A program made the translations under genes and the position numbers. A stretch of DNA of 64,000 nt from Prolixibacter sp. SD074 (GTDB taxonomy: Bacteria > Bacteroidota > Bacteroidia > Bacteroidales > Prolixibacteraceae), in contig NZ_BLAW01000001.1 in NCBI RefSeq assembly GCF_009617895.1, positions 2,285,001 through 2,349,000 of the forward strand, given 5' to 3'. This document shows positions 44,618 through 53,800 of the stretch, in pieces. The notes beneath the pieces were generated by a model. That model searched no databases. It was not told where the DNA came from and saw only the letters and a list, made by a program, of their open reading frames with translations. Numbering within the stretch: the first letter of the stretch is position 1; each line of letters begins with the position of its first letter.

Positions 44618-45676
44618 ATCAAACAGGAACGAAAAATAATCCGCATAAAAGACATTGCGGAAAAAGCAGGCGTATCCATCGGTACGGTTGACCGCGTGTT
44701 GCATAACCGCGGAGAGGTTTCAGCCGTGACGAAAGAGAAGATCCTGGCCATTGTCAATGATTTGAATTATCGGCCTAATTTTTTGGCCAGCACCCTGGCA
44801 TCAAAGAGAGAGACTGTATTTGCAGTTTTGTTACCCAAAGCGCCGTCGGAAGATTCCTATTGGACGCGGCCGATGTCAGGCATTACACGCTCGGCTGACG
44901 AACTGAGCCAGTTTGGTGTGAAACTCGAACTCTTTCTTTTCGATACTGAAGGGGCTGCATCATTTATTGAAAAGACCGCCGAAATTTTGGAAAATCCGCC
45001 AGCTGGCGTGCTACTCGCTCCCTGGATAAGCCGCGAAGCCAGATTATTCACTTCAAAGCTGGATGCATTAGGAATTCCCTATGTATATATCGATTCCAAC
45101 CTCAAGGCTACCCATCCGGTAAGTTTTATCGGGCAAAACTCATTTCAGAGTGGCCATTTGGCAGCGAAGTTGCTCAATTACGGCCTGCCGGAAGAGAGGA
45201 CGTTTTTGTTGGTCCACGTAGGCCGCGAGCTTGACAACCAAAATCATCTGCACCAGCGCGAACAAGGATTTTATGACTACTTCAACGAAAAATCGATTCA
45301 ACAGAATATCATCAAGATAGAGATTCAGGAAAGTGAAACCGAGTTAAAACAGCAGATGGCTGCAAAAGGATTATCTCCTGAAAAAGTCGATTGCATTTAT
45401 GTCACCAATTCACGGGTTCACCTGATTGCCGGTTATTTTTCATCGCTGAATTTGCATCCGCGGATTGTGGGCTACGATCTGATTCCGCCCAACGTGAAAA
45501 TGCTGGAGCAAGATGCCATCGATTTCCTGCTTTGTCAGAATCCGGAAGGACAGGGATACCGGGCACTAAATGCTTTGTTTGATAATGTGTTGAGAAAACT
45601 GCCAGTGGAAAAAGAGAATTTCACTTCCATCGATATCATTACCAGAGAAAATCTGGATTACTATAGTGCCAAATAA
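44618..45676 (+). CDS. LacI-family regulator with no canonical start codon
   Basis: The frame encodes a LacI-type helix-turn-helix (RIKDIAEKAGVSIGTVDRVL, followed by HNRGEVSAVTKEKI) and a sugar-binding domain of about 290 residues (VFAVLLPKAPSEDSYWTRP onward). It probably controls the hexuronate genes on both sides. No ATG, GTG or TTG precedes the helix-turn-helix in frame after the stop at 44613-44615. The codon at the expected start (44618) is ATC, followed by AAA CAG GAA CGA, so an ATG to ATC change, a sequencing error or rare non-AUG initiation must be assumed. The first legal start, GTG at 44696, lies inside the DNA-binding helix and would destroy it. Confidence 0.8.
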   Translation: MKQERKIIRIKDIAEKAGVSIGTVDRVLHNRGEVSAVTKEKILAIVNDLNYRPNFLASTLASKRETVFAVLLPKAPSEDSYWTRPMSGITRSADELSQFGVKLELFLFDTEGAASFIEKTAEILENPPAGVLLAPWISREARLFTSKLDALGIPYVYIDSNLKATHPVSFIGQNSFQSGHLAAKLLNYGLPEERTFLLVHVGRELDNQNHLHQREQGFYDYFNEKSIQQNIIKIEIQESETELKQQMAAKGLSPEKVDCIYVTNSRVHLIAGYFSSLNLHPRIVGYDLIPPNVKMLEQDAIDFLLCQNPEGQGYRALNALFDNVLRKLPVEKENFTSIDIITRENLDYYSAK

Positions 45677-45715
45677 TCTAAAATAGAAAAACTGAATCTA
45701 CAAGATATTTGATCC

Positions 45716-46567
45716 ATGAAAAACTTTACGTTCGACGACCTTAACGGGAAAGTATGTGTAGTGACCGGTGGAGCCGGAGTTATTGGAAAAGCAATTGTTT
45801 ATGCCCTGGCGACTGTTGGAGCAAAAGTTACCATCGTTTCACGGGGTAAAGGAAAAGGAAAACAGGTTGCTGAAGAAATTTCCCGGGAAACCGGAGGAAA
45901 GGTAATCTGGATCAAAGGCGACGTGTTGGACAAAGCCCAGCTGGAGCAGGCTCATCAATCGATTAAAGAGCAACTCGGGCCAATCGATATTTTGATCAAC
46001 GGTGCCGGCGGAAATTCCCCACAAGCAACTACCGGCGTGGAACAAATTGAGGATACTGATTTAGATAGCCTGGAAAACACCTTTTACGGACTCGGGATGG
46101 AAGGGTTCGACAAAGTTTTTTCACTCAACTTCAAGGGAACTGTATTGCCTACCATGGTTTTCACACGCGACATGCTGCAAAAAAAATCAGGTGTCGTGCT
46201 GAATATCTCGTCAATGAATGCCTATCATCCCTTAACCAAAATACCAGCTTATTCGGCGGCCAAAGCTTCCGTAAATAACTTTACCGAATGGCTCGCAGTT
46301 CATTTGGCAAAAATGGGCATCCGTGTTAATGCTGTCGCTCCCGGCTTTTTCATCACCAATCAGAACCGCTTCCTGGTCCTGGATGAAAAAACCGGTGATT
46401 ATTCAGAACGCGGACAAAAGATTGTCACCAACACCCCAATGGGTAAATTCGGTGAGCCGGAAGATCTTCAGGGTACTGTTTTGTTCCTGCTTTCGGAACT
46501 CTCGTCCTTCGTAACAGGAGTCGTTATTCCCGTTGATGGAGGATTTAACGCGTACAGCGGCGTATAA
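45716..46567 (+). CDS. SDR oxidoreductase, probable fructuronate reductase (mannonate oxidoreductase)
   Basis: A 283-residue classical short-chain dehydrogenase. The cofactor motif is VVTGGAGVIGKAIV (about residues 15-28), the structural NGAGG is near residue 101, the catalytic Ser is in LNISSMNAYHP (about 160) and the Tyr/Lys pair in PAYSAAKASVNNF (about 176-180). SDR enzymes of this type in uxu clusters reduce fructuronate to mannonate. The context, next to uxaC and uxaE and behind the LacI regulator by 39 bases, supports this role. A mannonate dehydratase to continue the path is not in the window. Confidence 0.85.
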   Translation: MKNFTFDDLNGKVCVVTGGAGVIGKAIVYALATVGAKVTIVSRGKGKGKQVAEEISRETGGKVIWIKGDVLDKAQLEQAHQSIKEQLGPIDILINGAGGNSPQATTGVEQIEDTDLDSLENTFYGLGMEGFDKVFSLNFKGTVLPTMVFTRDMLQKKSGVVLNISSMNAYHPLTKIPAYSAAKASVNNFTEWLAVHLAKMGIRVNAVAPGFFITNQNRFLVLDEKTGDYSERGQKIVTNTPMGKFGEPEDLQGTVLFLLSELSSFVTGVVIPVDGGFNAYSGV

Positions 46568-46636
46568 GAAAATTAAATTATGAATGACCGATGATTGGAC
46601 AGTAAATAACCAATCATCTCAATCGAACCACACGTA

Positions 46637-47716
46637 ATGGATCTTCAATTAAAACAAAATTGTCAATATTCACTGCTGGTTCCGACCAGCATGGGCGTAC
46701 GGATTACGCCGGTAAACGGACAACCGGTACATAGCAGCAATCTTTTCGAAATGCAGGCTACCAGCGCCGAAACCAATGTGGCCAGTATTGCTTCCTATCT
46801 CGGGATGCCTGTCAAGGTGCTGACAACTTTCGTGAAGGGAAGTCCGGTTGCACAATTTATCAAGAGTAACCTGAAAAGCCGGCACATGGATTACGAAGGG
46901 CCGGAAGTAGCCCAGGGCGATCCGTGGGGATACCGTCACCAGTTTAACATTGCCGACAGCGGTTATGGTTCCCGCGGACCACGTGTTCAGAACGATCGCG
47001 CCGGCGAAGTGGGACGTACCCTGAATGTGAAGGATTTTGATTTGGAACGCATTTTCGGCGAAGAAGGTGTCCAAATTGTTCACCTGTCGGGACTAATTTC
47101 AGCGCTTTCGCCCGAAACCAGTGCTTTCTGTCTGGAGACCGCCCGCGCTGCAAAAAAACACGGCACCCGCATCTCCTTCGATTTGAACTACCGCGCCTCA
47201 TTCTGGAAAGGCCGTGCAGAAGAGTTGCGTAAAAACTTCACAGAGATTGCTGCTGTAGCCGATATCCTTATCGGGAATGAAGAAGATTTCCAGCTTTGCT
47301 TTGGTATCGAAGGGCCCAAAGCCGGCGGCCAGGGAATCGAAGCCGAAATCGAAGGCTTCAAAGGTCTTATCACAAATGTGAAAAAATCGTTCCCGAATGC
47401 TTCGGTATTCGCTACAACTCTCCGTCAGGTAGTCAGCACGAACGAACACCTGTGGGGCGCCGTCATGCTCTCCGGCAACGAATGGCAGGTCATCGAGCCA
47501 CGCAAAATCAACGTTCTCGACCGAATCGGCGGTGGCGACGGTTTTGTTGGTGGCTTATTGTATGGTATCCTGAAAGGCTGGGACGCCGAAAAATGGCTGC
47601 AGTTTGGATGGGCTACCGGTGCATTGGCCACTACATTCCTGACAGACTACGCCCAGCCAGCCGACGAAGAGATGGTTTGGAGCATTTGGGAAGGAAATGC
47701 AAGAGTAAAAAGATAA
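46637..47716 (+). CDS. PfkB-family sugar kinase
   Basis: A 359-residue ribokinase-fold kinase. Substrate-side residues lie in AETNVASIASYLG (about 43-55), the segment RISFDLNYRASFWKG (about 177-191) resembles KDG kinases, and the ATP/anion hole is LDRIGGGDGFVGGLLYG (about 295-311) with the catalytic Asp. It is likely to phosphorylate a sugar acid such as 2-keto-3-deoxygluconate, and it may take over from the broken KdgK at 40.9-41.7 kb. It is the third gene of the plus-strand cluster. Confidence 0.9.
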   Translation: MDLQLKQNCQYSLLVPTSMGVRITPVNGQPVHSSNLFEMQATSAETNVASIASYLGMPVKVLTTFVKGSPVAQFIKSNLKSRHMDYEGPEVAQGDPWGYRHQFNIADSGYGSRGPRVQNDRAGEVGRTLNVKDFDLERIFGEEGVQIVHLSGLISALSPETSAFCLETARAAKKHGTRISFDLNYRASFWKGRAEELRKNFTEIAAVADILIGNEEDFQLCFGIEGPKAGGQGIEAEIEGFKGLITNVKKSFPNASVFATTLRQVVSTNEHLWGAVMLSGNEWQVIEPRKINVLDRIGGGDGFVGGLLYGILKGWDAEKWLQFGWATGALATTFLTDYAQPADEEMVWSIWEGNARVKR

Positions 47717-47784
47717 AGATAAGACAGAGGCTCAGGCGAAGGCTTTCGTATACTTTGCCTCTGCCTGAGCCTTAAACAAAAAAC

Positions 47785-49071
47785 ATGATCTACTACGAAA
47801 CAGGATCGCCCGAACAGGAATTGAGTGCAGTCGACCTGCAGGAAGGCCTGTTTACGGCGCTTGATAAATTGGGGGATATTGGCAAGGTACTGGCCATTCC
47901 ACCCGACTACACTCGCTATCCGTCACACGCCGGTGAGTTGACCGAATTTGCCTGGCAATATTACGGCGATAAACTCACCGATATACTTCCGGCTTTGGGA
48001 ACGCACAGTCCCATGACGGAAGAACAGATACATCACATGTTCGGACAGGCTCCGATGGAACTGTTTCGCGAGCACGACTGGCGAAACGACGTGGTTACCC
48101 TGGGCGAAGTTCCCGGTGAATATGTGAAGGAAGTATCCAAAGGAGCCATCGACTATGCGTGGCCGGTGCAGGTCAACAAACTGCTGCGCGACGGTGGCCA
48201 CGATTTGATTCTCTCCATCGGACAGGTAGTTCCGCACGAAGTGGTTGGCATGGCCAACTACAACAAAAACATCTTTGTGGGAACCGGAGGAACAGAAGGG
48301 ATCAACAAGAGCCACTTCATCGGGGCCGTTTACGGCATGGAAAAAATGATGGGCCGCGCCGATACACCCGTCCGCCGGATGTTTAACTACGCCAGCGAAA
48401 AAGTAGCGGCAGAATTGCCCATCGTTTATGTGCTCACGGTAGTGGAAGCGACGAAAAACGGAAAACTGAAAGTGCGTGGCTTATTCATCGGAGACGATCT
48501 TTCAGTATTCGACAAGGCCGCAGCACTTTCGGTGAAGGTCAATTTCGAGATGCTCGATAAGCCAATTAAAAAGGCCGTCGTTTACCTCGACCCAACCGAG
48601 TTCAAATCAACATGGCTGGGAAACAAAGCCATTTACCGTACCCGGATGGCACTGGCCGACAATGCCGAACTAATTATTCTGGCTCCGGCATTGAAGGAAT
48701 TCGGCGAAGACCCGGAAATTGACACACTGATTAGGAAATACGGTTATCACGGCACACCGCGCACCCTGGAAATGGTCGAGAAAAATTCCGATTTACGGAA
48801 GAATCTCAGTGCCGCGGCGCACCTCATTCACGGTAGTTCTGAAGGACGCTTCACGATAACCTACTGCCCGGGCGCCAATGAAGAAAACCTTACGCAGGAA
48901 GAGATAGAAAGTGTGGGATTTCAATACAAAGCCCTTGACGAAGTGATGCAGGTATACGATCCGCGTCAGCTGAACGATGGATGGAACCAATTGCCTAATG
49001 GCGAAGAAATATTTTACGTCCCAAATCCGGCGCTGGGCCTGTGGGCGCACAAAGATCGGTTCAAGGATTAA
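47785..49071 (+). CDS. LarA-like (DUF2088) protein
   Basis: A 428-residue protein of the lactate racemase family. LarA proteins use a nickel pincer nucleotide cofactor and racemise or epimerise hydroxy acids. ALGTHSPMTEEQIHHMFG (about residues 70-87) is the first conserved block with its His residues; GTGGTEGINKSHFIGAVYG (about 171-189) carries the Lys/His region. No larB, larC or larE homologue for cofactor synthesis is in the window. Within a hexuronate island its substrate could be a sugar acid rather than lactate. That is inference. Confidence 0.85.
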   Translation: MIYYETGSPEQELSAVDLQEGLFTALDKLGDIGKVLAIPPDYTRYPSHAGELTEFAWQYYGDKLTDILPALGTHSPMTEEQIHHMFGQAPMELFREHDWRNDVVTLGEVPGEYVKEVSKGAIDYAWPVQVNKLLRDGGHDLILSIGQVVPHEVVGMANYNKNIFVGTGGTEGINKSHFIGAVYGMEKMMGRADTPVRRMFNYASEKVAAELPIVYVLTVVEATKNGKLKVRGLFIGDDLSVFDKAAALSVKVNFEMLDKPIKKAVVYLDPTEFKSTWLGNKAIYRTRMALADNAELIILAPALKEFGEDPEIDTLIRKYGYHGTPRTLEMVEKNSDLRKNLSAAAHLIHGSSEGRFTITYCPGANEENLTQEEIESVGFQYKALDEVMQVYDPRQLNDGWNQLPNGEEIFYVPNPALGLWAHKDRFKD

Positions 49072-49096
49072 TTACAAATTGCCAATCAAAATATTC

Positions 49097-50086
49097 ATGG
49101 AAGAAATCAGGTGGGGAATTATCGGGTGCGGAAAGGTGACCGAAGTAAAAAGCGGCCCGGCGCTACAAAAAATTGAGCACTCAAAGTTGGTAGCAGTGAT
49201 GCGCCGTTCGGCTGAAAAAGCGGAAGATTATACCCGGAGGCACAACGTTCCCAAATGGTATAGCGGCGCGGATGAACTCATCTCCGATCCGGAAGTGAAC
49301 GCCATTTATGTTGCTACACCGCCCGAAACGCACGCACAATATGCCATTCAGGCCATGAAAGCCGGCAAACCGGTTTATGTGGAAAAACCGATGGCGCTCA
49401 ACTACCGTGAATGCGAAGAGATGAACCGCGTTTCGAAGGAAACCGGGATGCCGCTGTTTGTGGCGTATTACCGTCGCCGGTTACCCGGATTTCTGAAAGT
49501 GAAAGAATTGCTTGCCGCCAAAGCTATCGGCGATGTGCGGTTGGTTAACATTCGTTTTTACCGTCCGTTTAACAAGGACGAATACAGCAATGGGTTACCC
49601 TGGCGGGTGATTCCCGAAAAAGCCGGAGGCGGACTGTTCTTCGATTTAGCCGCGCACCAGCTTGATATTCTGGACGACTGGTTCGGCCCGATTCGTGATG
49701 TTCATGGTCAGGCATTCAACCAGGCCGGAGCATACCCGGCAGAAGATATGGTGCTGGGAAACTGGTTGCATGAATCGGGCGTTGCCGGGACCGGAACCTG
49801 GTGTTTCACCACATCTGGGCAAAAAAATCTCGACGAAATCGAAATCATTGGTAGCAGCGGGAATATCCGTCTTTCAACTTTTGAGTTCACACCGGTCATC
49901 CTGGAAACAACATCCGGGAAACAGGAATTCCCCTTCCCTGCACCAGTGCATGTTCAGCAAAATTTACTGCGAACCATCGTCGATGAACTTCGCGGTAGCG
50001 GAAAAGCTGCATCGACAGGCGAAAGCGCCGCCCGCACCAGCCGTGTGATGGATGAAATGGTCAGCAACTTTTATTCCGGTAAATAG
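49097..50086 (+). CDS. Gfo/Idh/MocA-family oxidoreductase
   Basis: A 329-residue NAD(P)-dependent dehydrogenase of the glucose-fructose oxidoreductase type. The Rossmann motif is WGIIGCGKVTEVKSGP (about residues 5-20) and the catalytic EKP motif is in KPVYVEKPMALNYRE (about 92-106). The C-terminal sheet domain begins near residue 125. The start at 49097 (MEEIRWGIIG) is chosen, because upstream in-frame codons overlap the LarA-like gene. It may oxidise or reduce a sugar or sugar acid; the substrate is unknown. Confidence 0.9.
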   Translation: MEEIRWGIIGCGKVTEVKSGPALQKIEHSKLVAVMRRSAEKAEDYTRRHNVPKWYSGADELISDPEVNAIYVATPPETHAQYAIQAMKAGKPVYVEKPMALNYRECEEMNRVSKETGMPLFVAYYRRRLPGFLKVKELLAAKAIGDVRLVNIRFYRPFNKDEYSNGLPWRVIPEKAGGGLFFDLAAHQLDILDDWFGPIRDVHGQAFNQAGAYPAEDMVLGNWLHESGVAGTGTWCFTTSGQKNLDEIEIIGSSGNIRLSTFEFTPVILETTSGKQEFPFPAPVHVQQNLLRTIVDELRGSGKAASTGESAARTSRVMDEMVSNFYSGK

Positions 50087-50142
50087 CTATCGAACCCCGG
50101 ACCTGCTCAACGTGTTATTCACACGATAGTATGCAAAGAATT

Positions 50143-51268
50143 ATGAAGATTATAATAGACGACAAAATACCCTACATCAAAGGAGCGCTGGAACCGTTTG
50201 CCGAGGTGGTCTACCTGCCGGGAAGCAAAACAACCCCGGAAGTAGTAAAAGATGCCGGTGCGCTCATCACCCGGACACGCACCAAATGCAACCGGGAGTT
50301 GCTGGAAGGCTCCGGCGTGAAATTCATTGCCACAGCCACTATCGGCTTCGATCATATCGATACCGAATACTGCAGCGAAACAGGAATTGAGTGGACCAAC
50401 GCACCGGGCTGCAATTCGGGCTCGGTAGAACAATACATTGCTTCGGCGCTGGCAGTACTCAGTCAAAAGCGCCATTTCGCGCTCAGCGGAAAAACCCTCG
50501 GCATTGTTGGGGCCGGCAATGTCGGCAAGAAAGTGGCCCGCATTGCCGGGGCTTATGGCATGAAGGTCTTGCTGAACGACCCGCCACGCGAACGGGCAGA
50601 AGGGAAAAGCAACTTTGTTTCGTTGGACGAAATCCTGGCGCAGAGCGATATCATCACACTGCACGTTCCACTAAACATGGCCGGGGAAGATAAAACCTTC
50701 CACCTGGCCGATGACGCCTTCTTCGCGAAAGCGAAAAAAAAAACCATTCGTCATCAACTCGTGCCGTGGCGAAGTGGTGGAAACCGAAGCACTGAAAAAC
50801 GCGTTGAAATCAGATCAACTGGCCGGTGCGGTTATCGATTGCTGGGAAAACGAACCGGGTATTGACCGCGAATTGCTGGATAGAGCCGACATCGCAACCC
50901 CGCACATTGCCGGTTATTCCAAAGACGGGAAGGCTAACGGGACCGCCATGAGCGTGCAGGCTGTAAGCAGGTTTTTCGATTTGGGCATCGACAACTGGAC
51001 CTGCAAAAATGTAGAGCTTCCGGCTACGACCGAAATAACCATAGACGAAACAAGTAAAAGCATCGAAGAAGTATTAAAAGAAGCGGTTCTGAAAACCTAC
51101 GACATCCGGGAAGATGATGAAAAGTTGCGGCTTTCGCCCGAAAGCTTCGAGAAACAACGAGGCGACTATCCTGTCCGCCGGGAATTTCCCGTATACCACA
51201 CAACGCTTCTTAACAGTTCGCCGGAAACAATAAAACGACTTAAAACGTTCGGTTTTAAAACAAGATAA
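50143..51268 (+). pseudogene. pdxB: Erythronate-4-phosphate dehydrogenase, frameshifted in a run of ten A
   Basis: PdxB oxidises 4-phosphoerythronate in the DXP-dependent vitamin B6 pathway. The first part (MKIIIDDKIPYIKGALEPFA, then VGAGNVGKKVARIAGAYGMK as the NAD site) runs in one frame to about 50733, where a run of ten A (50734-50743) throws it off. One base less would give AKAKKKPFVINSCRGEVVE and restore a single frame of about 374 residues, the usual size. The second part has the catalytic DIATPHIAGYSKDGKANG and the PdxB dimerisation domain to the end. It may be a true mutation, a phase-variable or slippery site, or a homopolymer read error. Confidence 0.85.
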
Positions 51269-51307
51269 ATAAAAAGCACATTAATCGTATTCAAAAATAA
51301 TAAGCAC

Positions 51308-52762
51308 ATGAAGCAAAAAGCAGACATTGGCCTCATCGGCCTCGCAGTAATGGGCGAAAACCTCGTGCTCAACATGGAAAGTAAAGGTTTTACCGTTGCT
51401 GTATATAACCGTACGACCGAAAAAGTAGACAAATTCATCAATGGCCGCGGTGCCGGTAAAAATTTCATTGGCTGCCACACTATCGAAGAGTTAACAACCA
51501 ACCTGGAGCGTCCACGCAAAGTGATGATGTTGGTGAAAGCCGGAAATCCGGTAGATGAGCTGATTGAACAAATCATTCCGCACCTCGAAGAGGGCGACAT
51601 CATCATCGATGGTGGCAACTCGCACTTCCCCGATACCATTCGCCGTACCGAATATGTCGAAAGCAAAGGATTGCGATACATCGGAACCGGTGTCTCGGGC
51701 GGAGAAGAAGGCGCCCTGCACGGCCCGTCGATGATGCCCGGCGGAACTCCCGAAGCATGGCCGTTTGTAAAAAACATTTTCCAGTCGATTGCCGCTAAGG
51801 TGGAAGACGGAACCCCTTGCTGTGACTGGGTAGGCGAAAACGGCGCCGGTCACTTCGTGAAAATGGTACACAACGGTATTGAGTACGGCGATATGCAAAT
51901 CATTACCGAGGCTTACCAGATCATGAAAGACCTGCTGGGCATGGGCTACGACGAAATGCACGACGTTTTTGCCGAGTGGAACAAAGGCGATCTCGACAGC
52001 TACCTCATCGAAATTACCCGCGATATTCTCGGCTACCGCGATGAGAAAGGCGAACCGCTGGTAGAAAAAATCCTTGACACCGCCGGACAAAAAGGCACCG
52101 GAAAATGGACAGGTATTTCGGCGCTCGATTTAGGCATCCCGCTGACGCTGATTGGCGAGGCTGTATTTGCCCGTTGCCTGTCGGCTCAGAAAGATTTGCG
52201 TGTCACCGCATCGAAAACGCTGAGTGGACCGAAAGTGAACTTTGACGGCAACCGCGCCCAGTTCCTGAAAGATTTGAAAGACGCGCTGTACGCCGCAAAG
52301 ATTATCTCCTACGCACAGGGTTACGACCTGATGCGTGAGGCAGCCAAGGAGAACAGCTGGAACCTCAACTACGGAGGCATTGCCCTGATGTGGCGCGGCG
52401 GATGTATCATCCGTTCGAAATTTCTGGCTGATATCAAAAAAGCATACGATAAAAATCCCGATCTGGAAAACCTCCTGCTCGATGATTTCTTCAAAGGAAA
52501 AATTGAAGCAGCACAGGCCGGATGGCGTCGTGTAGTGGCTACTGCTGTGATGAACGGCGTACCCGCTCCGGCGATGACCACCGCCCTGAATTACTTCGAT
52601 GGTTTCCGCAGCGAGCGCTTACCTGCCAACCTGTTGCAGGCACAACGCGACTACTTTGGAGCGCACACCTACGAGCGGGTTGACAAACCGCGTGGCGAGT
52701 TCTTCCACACCAACTGGACCGGCCACGGTGGCGACACCGCCTCGTCGACATACAACGTGTAA
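51308..52762 (+). CDS. gnd: 6-phosphogluconate dehydrogenase (decarboxylating)
   Basis: It oxidises 6-phosphogluconate to ribulose 5-phosphate, CO2 and NADPH in the pentose phosphate pathway. The 484 residues carry the cofactor motif IGLAVMGENLVLNMESKGF (about 8-26), the substrate-binding GGNSHFPDTIRR (about 102-113), GVSGGEEGALHGPSMMPGG (about 129-147) and the catalytic Lys in GAGHFVKMVHNGIEYGDMQ (about 181-199). It is often followed by zwf and pgl in Bacteroidota. Here its terminator is followed by relic DNA and no such genes. Confidence 0.97.
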   Translation: MKQKADIGLIGLAVMGENLVLNMESKGFTVAVYNRTTEKVDKFINGRGAGKNFIGCHTIEELTTNLERPRKVMMLVKAGNPVDELIEQIIPHLEEGDIIIDGGNSHFPDTIRRTEYVESKGLRYIGTGVSGGEEGALHGPSMMPGGTPEAWPFVKNIFQSIAAKVEDGTPCCDWVGENGAGHFVKMVHNGIEYGDMQIITEAYQIMKDLLGMGYDEMHDVFAEWNKGDLDSYLIEITRDILGYRDEKGEPLVEKILDTAGQKGTGKWTGISALDLGIPLTLIGEAVFARCLSAQKDLRVTASKTLSGPKVNFDGNRAQFLKDLKDALYAAKIISYAQGYDLMREAAKENSWNLNYGGIALMWRGGCIIRSKFLADIKKAYDKNPDLENLLLDDFFKGKIEAAQAGWRRVVATAVMNGVPAPAMTTALNYFDGFRSERLPANLLQAQRDYFGAHTYERVDKPRGEFFHTNWTGHGGDTASSTYNV

Positions 52763-52785
52763 CGTACGATTATAAAATATTTCTT

Positions 52786-52817
52786 TCCCGGGAAGAGCTT
52801 TCTTTCCGGGATTTTTT
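52786..52817 (+). terminator. Terminator of gnd
   Basis: An 11-bp stem with one mismatch (TCCCGGGAAGA/TCTTTCCGGGA) is followed by TTTTTT, 25 bases past the gnd stop. Confidence 0.9.
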
Positions 52818-52859
52818 GTGCAGAAAAAATTTCAGGTTTCAGGTTGGGCTTTTCAAATA

Positions 52860-53160
52860 TGATGCAAAGATTCATCTCAATTGAATTATCCTCCCCCTTT
52901 CATTCCCCCTCCTAAGGGGGACAGCCCGCCAACCAACCAGCCAGATGTAGCCTGCCTGTTTCACAATTTTGTCAGTTTTTTACGTCTTCGATGGACTAAT
53001 AGAGCTATCATTCGCGACATGTCCTCCGCTGGAGGAGGTGGCCGGCAGGCCGGAGGAGGATTTTTAGACACATCCGATGTTTTCAAATTGGGCTTTGCGG
53101 TTTCTGTTGTTATAACCGTTAATCATCCAAACCCGGGGCATTGCCATTGAAGAGGTACTC
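52860..53160. repeat. REP-like GC-rich repeat region
   Basis: No gene is supported. There are inverted repeats at 52905-52920 (CCCCCT/AGGGGG), 53022-53036 (TCCTCC/GGAGGA) and 53040-53054 (GGCC/GGCC), and the 18-base sequence at 53096-53113 also occurs at 2-19. The phrase CCCGGGGC(A/G)TTGCC also follows it in both places. This is a second cluster of the dispersed repeats seen at the window start. Confidence 0.6.
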
Positions 53161-53219
53161 GTAGTCTCTCAGCAAAACCTGAAGGGAACCGTAAGGTAAT
53201 CATCAATCCGTGTACCGGA

Positions 53220-53745
53220 GCCACACTGCCATCGCCGATGGATGTCGTTGATAAAATCTGGCAGGACAGCAAGAAGGACAATGTGGGCCTGTTTATTGAA
53301 AACCGTTTGAAAGTCAGCAAAAAAGTTTCATGGACAGCCGGATTGCGTGCCGACAGGACTTCTTACCAAATCAACGATCCGGCCGACGATTTCAAAGCGC
53401 AATACAACAACGACATTCAGCGCGAAGCTGGACACTTCGATTCATAAGAAGTTTATGGCGTGCAACCCGCCTTACGGGACCAACATATTTACCAATATCG
53501 ATAAGGCTTTTATGACCGGATTCGGGGCTGGGGCCGAAGTAAAGTTTCTGAACAATTTTACCTATTCGCTTTCAGCAGCCTACACGTATGCACAGAACAG
53601 TACGCTCAATGAGCCGCTTCCGGAAATACCCCCGTTCACGGTTAACAGCTTTATCGCCTTCGAAAATAAAAAAGTGCAAACGCGCATACACGGCCGTTTT
53701 GCTGCCGACCAGAACCGGGAAGAAGTTTCCATATCGGGCTTCGGA
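53220..53745 (+). pseudogene. Broken TonB-dependent receptor
   Basis: Two adjacent frames give pieces of an outer-membrane beta barrel. The first (about 53230-53445) encodes NVGLFIENRLKVSKKVSWTA and GLRADRTSYQINDPADDF. After a jump the second (about 53450-53745) encodes CNPPYGTNIFTNIDKAFMTG, a C-terminal barrel part AAYTYAQNSTLNEPLPEIPP and RIHGRFAADQNREEVSISGF. In intact receptors these parts are separated by a long barrel segment, and the plug domain and last strand are also missing. So the gene has lost its 5' end, an internal segment and its 3' end. The type may be the metal (OprC-like) receptors, but this is tentative. Confidence 0.75.
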
Positions 53746-53800
53746 TCGCGATATAAAGGATTAACCTGCTACAACTGTGAAATTCTAGCAATGCTGATTG

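Noticed and set aside
44696-45676. GTG at 44696 as start of the LacI-type gene
   Set aside because: It would remove most of the DNA-binding helix-turn-helix that is clearly encoded upstream in the same frame.
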